This document shows, piece after piece, positions 41,009-53,542 of a DNA stretch of 64,000 nt (position 1 is the first letter of the stretch; every line of letters begins with the position of its first letter). The position numbers were made by a program, and so were the translations under genes. The stretch lies in contig NC_135554.1 in the NCBI RefSeq assembly GCF_964340395.1, forward strand, positions 22,265,592 to 22,329,591, in the 5' to 3' direction. Origin of the DNA: Glandiceps talaboti. Taxonomy: Eukaryota > Hemichordata > Enteropneusta > Spengelidae. Under the pieces are notes generated by a model. It saw only the letters and a program-made list of their open reading frames with translations. It ran no database searches and was not told where the DNA came from.

Positions 41009-41898
41009 TCAGTGCGATTGGTCATTGGTGCATTGAGATTTGTCGTTCGACAGACAGGCTTTGCACCTGCACGATGCGTATAGAGGGAAAACTGCTCCGT
41101 TAGGACGGTCTTTGTGTCCATGTGACATGCCTCGCATGATACCACTGAAACTATAGTCTGTTACTGGCCGTGGGCCCAAAGGAGGCATCATCGCCGGTGG
41201 GTAGGGACTTACAAATGCGAACCCCCTCGGATGAGGGGTGTATGCGAATCTAACAGCGGGGTTGAGACCTAAGCCGACAGTCGGATGAACTGCACGCTCC
41301 GCTGATGGTATAGGTGAGAAAGCAGATTTTAGACCAGGTGAACTGAGAGGTGATGCCTGCAAATATGGCCTGTGTGTCAGTATTGTTCCGTTACTAGAGA
41401 CCGCCGTTACACTAGTTGTTATCGGGTTGTTCTGCGTTCCTGTATGATTATTCAAAACTTGTTCGATGGCTTGAACGACGTTGCCGTTACAACCTTGTAG
41501 TATAAGCTGCAAAACACTCCTTTTCTGTGTCGGGAACACTGAACTTAAAATCTCGATAGGTGACCGGTGGTTTCGATTGGAATGAGAGGCGTCGTCTCCG
41601 TGAACACTGTCTCTGTGTGATGAGTGTTGGGGTGACTTTTCCCGCGAGTGGTGGTCGGACTTTGAGTCTTCTTCACTTGCAGGACTGTGAGGTTCTTCCT
41701 TTGGTGTCATTGGCACCGTCGTTGGAGACGGTGGCAATATCCTGACGTCGGCTGATGCAGAGGCCTGAGGATCGGGCGATGTAACGCCGCTGTCACTAGC
41801 GGTCGTCGCCGGTGAGGAAGACTTCCTATCGGCAACATGTGTTACTGGAGCGACGTGTATGTTTGGAAATGGAAATTCTAGCCTTGATCGCTTTGGTT
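41009..41898 (-). CDS. DMRTA2: DMRTA-type (Dmrt4/5) transcription factor, coding exon 2 with DMA domain
   Basis: The acceptor TTACATTTATTACAG is followed by AA, which completes the split codon G|AA (Glu154) left by exon 1. The joined CDS is 1350 bp including the TGA, giving 449 aa. The exon opens with PKRSRLEFPFP, whose basic patch could aid nuclear import, and continues through a Ser/Pro/Asp-rich linker with an acidic stretch (PKEEPHSPASEEDS). The DMA domain is at about residues 265-303, with core RSPIEILSSVFPTQKRSVL and then LQGCNGNVVQAIE. Further on are KSAFSPIPS (344-352), shared with the neighbouring DMRT3-type protein, an aromatic stretch FAYTPHPRGFAFVSPYPP, and a C-terminal Cys cluster (C430, C432, C435, C443). 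No ATG is needed in this exon. The 5' 161 bases read as good protein in the same frame and are supported by the phase match. The role follows from the family (neural and sensory patterning regulators) and was not tested here. Confidence 0.95.
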
Positions 41899-44138
41899 CT
41901 GTAATAAATGTAAGAGAGGGAGAAAAACTTTAAATTAGGAGACTTCCAAAGGATTCGATTAGATTTGAGATCATTGTCATATTGTGCAGTAAAGCAGCAA
42001 AATTTGCGGATCCTTCGCGTCATGGTTAATAGCATTGCATTAATAGGCTATCAAAGACGATAGACAAACTGGGCTAGAAGAATTATCGTAAGATTGAAAA
42101 CACGCGCGGTATCATTTCAAAAACGAAAGAAACCGACCACAGCTTTCAACATGGCTGAGTCGTAATAAATACGTACAATTCGATTTGCGTATCAGCGTGT
42201 ATATTTCTCCGGCAGTTTACGATCAATTACCGCGAGAAGGTGAGAAAAAATACAACAATAATAAGGCGGGAGGAAAGCCGTAAAATCGCCGAAAACGGTA
42301 GATAAACACGAATCAACGGTCAATAATCGTATTAAGTTAGCCGTATGATAGCTGCATGAAGTACTAATGTGACTACTGAATATTGATATGAAATGAACCT
42401 GGTATCATTACACCCAAGCGATATTGACATCTTGTCGTGTTTCAGAACTCACTCAAGCGGTGTTGTCAATTTCATGCCGGCTCAACTTCAACTATCATCC
42501 ATCATTATACGCACCTACTGGGCAAGTCAACAAGAAAGGCTTTACTATCTAATTGCTCTGGATATTGTAAATCAAGGGAAGATTAGTCCTTTTTTTCCGG
42601 CTTTTTGTTTTTATTTCTACAAGCACGCAGATGAGTTGATAGATACTTCCGATGACCAATAGCGGAGTTTGATACGTCGAAATTTAGCGATATCAAAAGC
42701 TTTCATAATTTCATTTCATTTCGTGATCCTCAAATTTATACTTATCAAACACTACTTGGCGAAATGTTACGAAGGTTTGAAAGAGTGTTCCTCTTGTGAA
42801 ACAACTATATTATTATCTAATGGCAAATCTATTGGTTCTAATCAAAGCGTTCTATATGCTTTGATAATTCTAGTTATGCGAAATTGGTTTATAAACAACT
42901 TTCAGCAACTAAAACAGTTTCTAAAAAAACATTTCTTGAATAGTTCTAATTAAATTTGAAACTAAATTCCACTACTTAAAAGCAACGACACTTTATGGTT
43001 GTTGTTTTTTAAATATCAGCTTCATATATTTTGTACTCGAAAATGATGATGAATAGTTTGCTTAGCTTTATTTTGAGAAAAGTTCCACGCATGATTAACA
43101 GCAACTAACACAACGTGTGAAATATAAATTTGATAGTTACCTGTGACAGCTTGAATTAAACTAGAATAAAGCATTTATAAACATTGTTCTAATTTCCTAG
43201 TAATTTATGTTGGGTTTTTTTTGTCATTGCTGTAACATGTACAATCACCCAGCGAGAATCACTTAAATACACTCCACAAATTTTCAATTTGTTGACCGAC
43301 AAATAATTGGTCCGTAATCAATTTACGAGTGTTTACACACTGATATCAAATTCAGTGTACGGCGTACCGCTAAGAATTCATAGAGACACAATTCAGCTAA
43401 TCAGAAGGGTTAAACTGTTTCTAGTAAATTAAAGATTTAATCGTGTTTTTACAACTGGTAAAAATTAGTGACAAAATAGTCAAGAGTTATATATAACTCA
43501 TGTTTTCTTATGTATCAAATGTGGCGTACGATTCCAAAAATTGGCTTAGCCTAAAAGTCACACTTAGTGAAAAGTGTACTAAGAAGTTGGTAACTTTTAA
43601 CAACTGTTAAAAATGCTACTTTTTTTATCTGTTGCCCCAACTACTGAGCTGGCATAGACCTAAATTGTGCAACATGTGTAAGCATGTTGTCGTGGTAGAA
43701 CAAAGGCGCGCTGTCCAATGCCTACCACACACAAAAAAAAACAGGCAATATTTTATTCTCTGTATTCGAAAATATCTATTTCTAACATATCAATACCCTG
43801 TTTATTGTTCTTAATTCTATTTTAATGAGAACGTAGAGAGTTTAAAAACAGAACAAAAGAAATACAGTTTTTGACTAGGTATCGGGGTCCATCTGTGTTC
43901 CTAAAAGGTCAAAAAACATCACCAAGTCAGATGTTACCATCCATTCACATGTCAGCCCAATTCTATTACACTTTTATTAACTTTCTCTGGGAAAATGAAA
44001 GAGGAAGGATGGTGCACAATAACATTTTTATGTTTCAATAGAATTCCGGGCAATTGACCAAGCTGTTTCAACCAATATGTTACAATTTACAATCCTATCA
44101 GAAACCTGTTTGGTGTTTTATTACAATGGAATTGATGA

Positions 44139-44173
44139 GGTGAGAGAGAGTATAGAGAGAGGAAAGAGAGTAG

Positions 44174-44264
<91 letters not shown>

Positions 44265-44745
44265 TGTGTGAGAGAGAGTGAGAGAGAGAGAGAGTGAGAG
44301 AGAGAGAGGAGACAGACAGACACAGACAGACAGACAGACATACATACATACATACATACATACATACATACATACATACATACATACATACATACATACA
44401 TACATACATACATACATACAGAGGCTGCAAGAGAGAGTAGAGACAGAGGGTAAATGGAGGGGAGAGAGCAGAGAGGGAGAGTAGAGGGAAGGTAGAGAGA
44501 TGGGGAGACAGAGACAGGAGGAGGGGTGAGATGGTGTGTATGAGAAACAAACACACTTTGGGAGAAGAGAAAGAAGGAGGATGGAAAGGAGAAGATAGGG
44601 AGAAAATGGGGCACGTAGAAAGAGAGACAGTGCGATAGGGGATAGAGACAGAGACAGACATGTTGGAGAGATGGGGACCCAAAGAGGGACAGAAATAAGT
44701 AGGGGAGAGAGGAGAGTGGGGAACCTTGAATGAAAGTGTGCTGCG
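44139..44745. repeat. GA-rich tract with (GA)n, (CAGA)n and (CATA)n arrays
   Basis: Nearly pure GA to about 44310, CAGA to about 44340, CATA to about 44420, then a purine-rich degenerate tail to about 44745. It lies in the intron of the DMRTA-type gene. The 220-codon frames on the minus strand are low-complexity artefacts. Confidence 0.95.
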
Positions 44746-45980
44746 AATGCAAGTTATCAATGTTTAGTCCCTGAACAATTACTTACATCCTCCAGATAAT
44801 TCAGTGCGTATGAAGATATTTCTTCTTCTTTTTTTTCAAATTCGGAACTCATTCACATTTTAAACTTCCTCTAAAAAAATGTTCTCATCGTCATCCAAAT
44901 CTACACTTACACTGAGTTTCATTATATATTCATTACATGTATTTAGACATTGACTAGATTTTGTCTTTTGCATTGTTTTGCGGTGTTGGGCTAACAGGTA
45001 GTCTGATCATGTTAATAAGTCTGGAACTGGTAGCACCGTAAAACAACACAGTACAAAGTACAAAGAAGCTGTCTGTCAGATCTGTTGATTGGTTTTTAAG
45101 CCTACAGCATGCACATGTCAACCAATGAAACTCGTCATGTCATCTTTTTTTCAAGTTAGACTGTTCCGCTAGTTTAAACAATTTTCTGCTTCCCGTCTTT
45201 TCGACGAATCTACTCACAAGATCTCAACAAAAAAAAGAGTCATTACGCCATCATTAAATCGCAGAAAGCTGGATTTAAAAACCTACAATTCTGTTTTTTT
45301 CACTATTTCTTTAAATTTCAAAGCTTTGAATTGACTGTACTAATCTGAAAATCACAGGAGGGTTACGTGTTTGAAAGAAATTGAGCATTGGAAAATGGCG
45401 CAGAAGGGCGGAAAATTCTCTCCGACAGTAAGAGAACAGGGCTCAAATTGAAATTACAGCGTGTGTACTTTAGCTTAGTGAATTTTAAACAAACTTTTAA
45501 AAGTACAAATACCGAGAACGGGTTGTGTGTTTTTTGACATAGTAAACTAAGGCTGGCCCCGTTGTTAATTTGAAAGTTTGTACAACGTTCATTGGATTTT
45601 TGAATGAAGAGTTACAGTAAAGTTTCTATTTGAAACAAAACTATGGGTATTACGTCACGCTTTACATTCAACTGTTACAGGAGTACGTTTGGACTGGTAC
45701 GCACAACAAAAGATCGCAGCTGACGATTTTACTGTGTCAGCATTGAAATCAACCCTTACACATCTCAGATATCGCGTGATGTAGTAATAAAAAAAGCCAA
45801 TATCAACTTCACATAAGTATTATAATGTGGTATTGTTTTGTCGAATTAGAAATGTTCATTTAAAATGCATTATTAGTTTATTGAAAGAGGCGGTAATTAC
45901 CGGCGTTGATTCTTGAGAGTGAGACGGACACTTCATCCACGAGATGATAGTCTTTTGTCTACATACAACACTCAAAAGCC

Positions 45981-45982
<2 letters not shown>

Positions 45983-46067
<85 letters not shown>
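45983..46067. repeat. (CA)n microsatellite
   Basis: About 42 CA dinucleotides, intronic in the DMRTA-type gene. Confidence 0.95.
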
Positions 46068-46068
<1 letters not shown>

Positions 46069-47275
46069 GGGATACAAATTGGATTGTCGGAAATAACATT
46101 ATATATGTGTGGCTTGCAGTTACTGGCTGCGAATCGTTCTCTCTTTTTTTAGAGCTACAAGGTGGGAACACTCGAAAAGAAACGCCTATCTCTTAGATAC
46201 AAATTTAATAAAATGGTTTCCATCGAAACCGCTAAATCATTCTCCGTTGTGTGTGTTGTCTGCTTATTTTGGCGTCTGTAACAAGCATTGGACAATATAT
46301 AGCAGATTGTTGTCAATTTCATTGAAATTTACACTGGCTCCTCAAGATGAGACCGCGCGGCGTAATTCATCAAAAAGTAATCAATTTTAGATAATTTCTA
46401 TTAGTTCGATACATGAACATGCGTGTGTATTTATCGGAACACCGCATGGAGTGTGCCGGTGGAATCTCACCAATTTCCTTCATTTTAATGCGGTAACGAG
46501 ATATCACATACCATTCACTAGGAAGGCCTATGATTCCTTTTGTCGTTACCATGGAAATTAATACATTGAATTATTGAAGTATTAAAACTCATAAGTACAT
46601 TGTTGAATAAAAGTCGTGTCTGACTTTTTTTTATTGTTAATAACCTCTTTCGAGTCGTTAGACACTTTTTATTGTTATTTCGTCTCTATCCACTGCCATC
46701 ATTTTTACCGAATACCAAACGCGTTGCAACCTGTTCATTTTTCACAATAACAACATATTTAGACAATAAAAATGTTTCCATTTTTAATTTTAAATATTAC
46801 TGGCATTTGATCTTTTTTTAGCGTTTTCTTGTGCAAGGCGTGTAATTACATGAATGGCATGCATCAGAAACGACTTGGTAATTCTTAGCTAAAAGGCACC
46901 GTTCCGATGTTTTGTCTTCCTTTTTTTTTTATTCACCATTTCTTTACAATTTTGTTTTGTACTCAGGCACATCAAAGATACAATTATCCTAAAGAATGTT
47001 AGTTTTTTGTGGCCATCGTGTGCCACTTATTAATTTAATGCATATTCTATTGTTATCACAAACAATCAATCTTTTAAACATTTTTTGATATTATATACCA
47101 AACTGATAATCGCTCTTTTGTCCAGTTCAAATGTAACTGCAATTTGAAAAATTACTTCTCTTGTGTCTATTTTTCTTTCACTTCAGTATTCCTTTGTATC
47201 TATCGAACAAAGACGAACGAATGTATAACATTCTACATACAAAATTCAATTAGTAACAGAACTATCTTCTTTTAT

Positions 47276-47301
47276 TCTCTCTCTCTCTCTCTCTCTCTCT
47301 C
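47276..47301. repeat. (TC)n microsatellite
   Basis: About 13 TC dinucleotides in the DMRTA-type intron. Confidence 0.9.
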
Positions 47302-47708
47302 GGTACTTTTTTTATTTTTCAATTTCAGCAGCTCGCCTGCGTGATTCGAACATTGACTTCAGTTTTAAAGTATGCCCGTGTTCTAGTAACTACAGACAGA
47401 TTTCTATCTATTCACTAATCATAGTATAGGATGTTTGTATTCGTAAATAGAAAATCAGTAAAAGTCGAGGAAAAAATAACAAAACTTTTTAAAGATTATA
47501 TACGGGTAGGTACTTATTGTGGCATTTAACGTTTGAACGGTTGATGACGTATTTTGACAATATGACACCGTTTAACCTGCACAAATGTACATTTCCTATC
47601 AAGTTTCACGATTTCAGCAAAAAATCGACATGAGAACCCCCATGAAAATAACGGCTAAGAAGTACAGTGAAATGTACAACACCACCAACATATACAATAT
47701 ACGTAAAC

Positions 47709-47779
47709 ATACACATACATACATACATACATACATACATACATACATACATACATACATACATACATACATACATACA

Positions 47780-47812
<33 letters not shown>

Positions 47813-47824
47813 TTACATACATAA
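47709..47824. repeat. (CATA)n microsatellite
   Basis: About 27 CATA units in the DMRTA-type intron. Open frames across it on both strands are artefacts. Confidence 0.95.
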
Positions 47825-48049
47825 ACACCTAAACTTCTATGCAACATGCGTACATCTACAATTACATGTAAAAACATTAATAAACACGTGAATAATATGT
47901 ACATGGCTCTCACTGTTGAAACTCAACGTGTTCTCATTGTGAGTGAAACATACATAAAGTAATAATGAGATCGCTACCTTATTGCACCAGCCTTGCTTGT
48001 TTTACCCAGTGAATCAAAAGGAATTTTTTATGACCCTTGAACCACTCCG

Positions 48050-48745
48050 ATCTGATAAATCTCTCTAGTGTTTAATCAAGTGTTTCTAGTCATGTACATT
48101 AAGTATTGATATCACATTTCAATAGATTACGATTTCAGTATGTTATGCGCGTTCACGCCAATCGGATGAATGTTCTGTAAACTTCCAATTGACATTCGAT
48201 AACAGCTGAACTTCGAAGAGTTATGATTTTACACCACTCTGTTTTACTTATTGATGTCAATTACAAAACCGCTATAATATTCCAATGCATTGCGATTTTA
48301 ATGTGTTCACGTCAATTCAATCGGAGGATATATCTATGTAATGTTTTTAATTGAAATTTCAAAATACATAGCGGCGAAAAGTCCGAGAAATTGTAATTAT
48401 TACAATTTGGTGTTGTTTATTTCATATGTGTCTATTTCAGTGACGTTGTATTTCAATATGTTACGATTTCAGTGTATATTAATGCTCGTTCACGTCAATC
48501 GAATGAGATGTCTATAATATTTGACATTGAAATTTCAATATAGCGAAAACTCCGAGGAGTTGTGAGTTTTACCATTTTGTGTTGTTTATTTCTCTTTGTC
48601 AATTTCAATAGACTATATTTCCAATGCATAATGCTCACGTTAATCGAATGACGAGTCTAGAAGTTACATCTGTAAACCCCACGAGGTTGTGAGTTGTACC
48701 ATTCGGTGTTGTGTATTTCTAACATGTCCGTTTCAACGTGTCTTA
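48050..48745. repeat. degenerate ~170-bp tandem array, about 4 copies
   Basis: Landmarks recur in the same order. GTTCACG-CAATCGGATGA-type segments occur near 48150, 48308, 48490 and 48630. Segments like GAGTTGTGAGTTTTACCA, followed by TGTTGTTTATTTC, occur near 48214, 48382, 48552 and 48680. Spacing is about 168-170 bp, with a shortened last unit (about 128 bp). Identity is modest, so the array is old. Confidence 0.7.
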
Positions 48746-49601
48746 CAAACTCATGCTAACAATAATCATTTAAAATATCGCTCTACAGTAACTACATATG
48801 GGGATGTGTATTTCAATGACACCATCTTTCCTTGACAGGTGATTTGAACCTTTCAGAAAGATTGTAGTAAATGTTTTGCTAAATTGTAGCCTGCTCAAAG
48901 TGCTTTTACAATATTTCCCCCCATGTGCAGTTGATAAGCAAATAAAGAGTCAAGCGAAACACAATCAACGACCATACACCGATCGAAACATTCATTTTCC
49001 ACCCTACAAAGCCTTTCACACAAAACTGGCAAATACCATTTCAAAATTTCAGATACAAATTTTCATTCAAATTTATCCATTACAAGGTTTCCTTAACTGT
49101 TTTTTAAGCAACATCTGTTTGTAACATCACAAGAATACATAAACAGGTATTGCCAGTCGTTGAAGGAAAAAGCTCAAATACTGAGGCTGAAAATGAAACT
49201 TTCTTTCACAAAGCGTAACATTGTTGTTTCCTTTTTTTTTTAAACTTTCACTGGTGTTTTGTGTGCCAGACTCAAAAAAGTGTACCTATTATACAAGTTG
49301 ACCAAATTAGTTTTTTTTCTACAATTTATCCAAGTTTGGAAGCATTGTTACACTCGTTAATTGAATTTCGTGTTTTTTCAGTGTTCTTAGCTGCTCCTTG
49401 TGTCAATTCCCGGTGGCAAAGATTGCAGACATCTCGAGGGAGCTTCGAAGCATGCAAGTCAGTACAGACCGCCAAATACGCGATGACCTGGTTCACGTGA
49501 TCGACTGAAACCTTCCTTGACTTCTTCGGCCAAAACAGTATACACTAAATCGAATCCAGTTTTCGAGCTGTTGATGTTGACATTTTCGATTTTATAAGTA
49601 T

Positions 49602-49668
49602 CACATACATACATACATACATACATACATACATACATACATACATACATACATACACACATACACAC

Positions 49669-49739
<71 letters not shown>

Positions 49740-49741
49740 CA
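49602..49741. repeat. (CATA)n-(CAGA)n compound microsatellite
   Basis: CATA units to about 49660, a short CACA bridge, then about 18 CAGA units to 49741. It lies in the DMRTA-type intron. Confidence 0.95.
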
Positions 49742-51912
49742 AGCAAACACACACGTACTTACAAATATACATATGCGCACAAAAATGGTAAAGTTCGAAG
49801 TCTTGCCATTATGCTACAAGAAATTGACATGACAACGTCAGTGGAAGTACAAAGTCGTCGAGGCCACGACCATGATTGGCTAGACAAAGAAAAGTAAGGA
49901 AACATACATCAAAACATTTATAATTTCTTATTTCAATATATTTCGGATAAACAAATATTTGACGTCGAAAACCGGGAGCGAATCTAGAGCACCCCATGTA
50001 CTCCATCATCACGCTAATTGATCAATGCGGTTCCACGGTTGGTGACCGGTTTTTAAAAACTTGTATTTTGTGTCCGTCTTTGACCAGCTAAATCAGATTA
50101 GACTTGTCGATATCAGTTTTAAAAATAACCTATAGAACCACTACATGTATATTTCCAAGAAACTGACTTGGTAATTAAGATTTCATATGTGTGTATGACA
50201 ATAACGAAAGAAAGAGTGGTCCCCATATTTTTAAAAGCACAAAATGGTCTGTCACGCTATTAATGGTCTTCAAGGTGAACCGGCTACTGTTTTTATATTC
50301 TACATACTAAGAAGAAGCTATTGCATTCTCTTCTTTAAAAAAATAACACTTTCAAACCGAACATTTGCTGATATATCTCAGAGGTAGATACATAAAGAAC
50401 GGGTCTATCGATATTTGAGGGAAATTAAAAACTTTGATGTTAACGTTAGAACGGTTGTGAAGTTTCGTCTTGAGACACATGTCAAATTCGTCGTTACCAA
50501 ACATTTTCTTCGTATGTGTTTCATCGAATCCTCGGCAAATACACGGTAAGTCGTATACCATACTGTCCAGCGAACACCGGTTGAGTTACGAACTATATAC
50601 AGTTTGCTATAAAATACGCTAATGGGTGCAGTGTTGAGACTCAATATTTTGCCAAGTTGCTTGGTGTTGTCGCGTACCACGGTGGCAGGTAAACAGTGCC
50701 ACGCCGATTAAGTAGTCATTCACACAAATAGTGAAGTGTCGGGACTTTTCAAGTTTTTTTTTAACTCAGGTTTTGACTCTCTCAGCAAAGTCGAGAAGAC
50801 TTTTGGTTTTTGATTCTTTTTGTTCATCTCCAGACGCCCAGGCTAACCACATTGAATCAGAGTATTTGGAGCAGACTTCAAATCAAATAAGCTCAACAAA
50901 CTCGTATTGAAAGTGGACCCATACCCCTTTGTCTTAAGTCGTTTAAGAGAGCTTTGTAGAACGCCATGCAGTAGACTAATGAGCTACTAATACACGACTT
51001 TTTCACCAAATAGCATTGAAACAAATTGCTCCTTTTTACGCGTTTAAGAAGGAAAACGGTATAATTAAGGGGTGGGAAGTTTTCTTTGGTTTCCAAGTCG
51101 TCCCAGGGAGAGTTTTTAATCTGACCAAGAATGCGAACAAACACTTGAAAAAAAAGTCGGTATTCTGTATTCGCATTTTGTTTTGATTTGTAACAGTTGG
51201 TCATCTCCAATCACACAACAAAGTGCAACTGAGATGATTTCATTTTGTGTAGTGGCTTAAGAGAATGTAATATTCCTGGGTCGTCTTTTTTTTCGATTGT
51301 AGTATCACCAATGTTACTATTTAGATGTTTTTTTGTTTATAACGTTCAAAAACACACAAGAGATACAGGACAACCGCTGTGTTATCGACTGCATTTGATC
51401 GATTCCACTCGTCTACCTTTCAATAAAGTGTTTCTAATCCCCTGGCGAAACGAAGGTACGATAACCACACAGATTTTTTTAAGTAACACGTCTCAGCTTG
51501 AGTCGGTTCCAGTTGACGGAGCCTTGTCTTGTGCGCTATGAATGGGGGAAAAACAAACTACGGGAGGAAACACATGCTTACGGAACACAAGGGACCATAA
51601 TTACAATATGATCCATATCACATTAATGTATGTCCATTGAAGTGTAATGAACACGAAACATGTGAAATTGTGTCTGTACAAAATTATACTATTTATGTTT
51701 GTAAACCTTCAATTACCTTAATTCGTATATTTCTTTTTTTTTCAAAACGTTATATGTTGTGAAGAAAAAGGGTAATACACCCTGTCCCCATTGCATATAG
51801 ATATAGGCTATAAAACATGGGGTAATATAAGGTTCTGGTTGTCAATATTTCAACAGCCCATATGTTGGTGAAACCAAGAAAAGTTTTGTTTTCTAAAAAT
51901 CAAAATATTTAC

Positions 51913-52372
51913 CTGGACTAGTGGGGTCGTCTGAAGAATGAGTTTGGTATGAATCATATGATTTGGATACTGGTGGAGAAAGGTGGTGAGGTGTATTCAT
52001 GGCGAATAAAGGTCCCTCGGCGGCACCGTACAGAAGTCCCAACTCGCGTGCTTCGTTCTCCTCTTGAGCCTGCTGACGCCGCAATGCTACCTGTGCAGCC
52101 ATTACCCGCTGTCGTTCAGCTATAAGGGTGCACTTGGCACATACACAGTCTCTCCAGCGGCAGTATCGCTTATGGCCCTTCAACGCAGACACAACGCCAT
52201 GATTACGACACCGTGCACATTTTGGTGTACGGGGATAAGGTTTTTCAGTCCGTATGAGTAAAGTTGGCGGAGGGCACGTCGGTGGTTGTGAAAGCGAAGA
52301 GGGATGGGCACCCACCGATACCGGTACCCCTTCTGGTCTTGGTCCCTGGCCCAGTCGGTTACTAAAACTCAT
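51913..52372 (-). CDS. DMRTA2: DMRTA-type (Dmrt4/5) DM-domain transcription factor, coding exon 1
   Basis: This exon encodes residues 1-153 and the first base of codon 154 of a 449-aa nuclear DNA-binding protein. The N-terminus is Pro/Gly-rich. The DM domain follows at about residues 48-97 with all zinc ligands present: C52, C55, H58, H67, C71, C76, C78 and C81. The sequence [20 protein letters not shown], followed by [18 protein letters not shown] and [14 protein letters not shown], is typical of the DMRTA (DMRT4/5; fly Dmrt99B) class. The start at 52372 is the first ATG after an in-frame TGA about 80 bp upstream. The open frame before it starts only with non-ATG codons and looks like 5' UTR. 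The context ATC-ATG-A has A at -3. The exon ends at a donor CCAG|GTAAAT. DMRTA1 versus DMRTA2 cannot be separated, because the vertebrate genes are co-orthologues. Confidence 0.95.
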
Positions 52373-52589
52373 GATGAAGATCGTTAGCAAACTGGAGATA
52401 CACACCACCGTCGGATATCCCGGTATCAACAGTTTAACAACTAGCAGAATTCTTATTCAGTATACAATACAGCCCACAGCACATAGTGAACTACGTTGCT
52501 AAAAGCACCGCCCTCTTTTGCCAGTTCGACGTTTATTTGTTTTAGTAGAAATTGAAAAGTCGAGCCAGTGATGCGTATCGTGAAACCTC

Positions 52590-52637
52590 ATTGGTTGGTT
52601 GCCTATCATGGGCTGTTAAGAGGATTGCTGTTATTGG
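52590..52637 (-). promoter_or_regulatory. pair of CCAAT boxes upstream of the DMRTA-type gene
   Basis: Two ATTGG strings on the plus strand (52590-52594 and 52633-52637) read CCAAT on the coding strand. They are spaced 43 bp apart and lie 218 and 261 bp upstream of the ATG. Paired CCAAT boxes at this distance fit an NF-Y-type promoter. No TATA box is obvious near the ATG. The core promoter position is inferred. Confidence 0.35.
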
Positions 52638-53438
52638 TCCCCAACCAGTCTATGTTGACAGGTAGCCTCCCGTAGATTCTCTGTCAAAATAACAGTGGCA
52701 ACATCAACAAAAGTGTGCTCAATAGTTCATCATACATTTCAATAAGGATTGATGTCCATGGGCTTGTGTGATATCTTTAACTCAATGTCGTCGGTCGTGA
52801 AGTGAACACTCGCGGAGCTGGCCACATGGAAATAAGAAATAAACTCGCGTTATATCATTACTTGGGAATCGTTGAATACTTTGTTTTCCTTTTTCGGGCC
52901 TGACCTTGCCTGTGGATATAGAGCTAATAATTGGGTGGAAAGGAAAATAACAACGAAATGGACAACTGAAATGAACACATAACAAACAAGAAAGAAACAT
53001 GCATAGAAAAAGGCTACCCTGCTGTGCAGATATTCAAAGTATGGGATAGGGAATTGAAGAACTTTAAGGTCGACAGCGAAATCACGGCCATGGTCTACCT
53101 GTTGGTAAATTAATTAGAACATCTTTTTTTCTCCAAACAATTAAAGCTGAAAATCAAAGGAAAATTCGCTTATTTCCTCCCTTTTCTTTTATTTGCACAA
53201 AACATGCTGGAGGGGTGGTGATGTTGCTGCGTTTAGCCAATTAGAATAATCCTCCCGTCCAATGAAGGCGGTCACTATAATCCGTAACTTCGTCACAGTT
53301 TAGCTCAGTGTGTTTACTCTCCGCTTCTCAACCCTGCCCAAGTTAAAGCATGGTGGTTTATGACGCGATTGAGGTTGTACAAACGGAAATTCTATAGCCC
53401 CGTAGTCTATATGATACCCCCATGTGATAGCATCAACT

Positions 53439-53542
53439 CTCACTCCGCTAAATTAGAATATTACAATACGAAAATATGCATTAAATTGTTCTCACTCCGC
53501 CAAATTTGAATATTATGACATGAAAATATTCATACAATGTCA
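53439..53542. repeat. 52-bp direct duplication
   Basis: Two copies begin with CTCACTCCGC at 53439 and 53491. Both continue with AAATT-GAATATTA and then GAAAATAT-CAT at matching offsets. They differ by several substitutions. Confidence 0.7.

Larger units (their letters stand above)
41899..51912 (-). other. intron of the DMRTA-type gene (10.0 kb)
   Basis: The intron is bounded by GTAAAT at the donor (51912) and TTACAG at the acceptor (41899), and is phase 1. It contains GA/CAGA/CATA, CA, TC and CATA/CAGA microsatellites and a degenerate ~170-bp tandem array (48.05-48.75 kb), each listed separately. No further exon is required for the frame to join. Short open frames inside it match nothing recognisable. 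Confidence 0.85.

Noticed and set aside
44087-44760. 220-codon minus-strand frames
   Set aside because: Translation of GA, CAGA and CATA repeats; low complexity only.
52373-52429. 19-residue N-terminal extension of the DMRTA-type protein
   Set aside because: It would need a TTG start. The first ATG after the in-frame TGA is at 52372.
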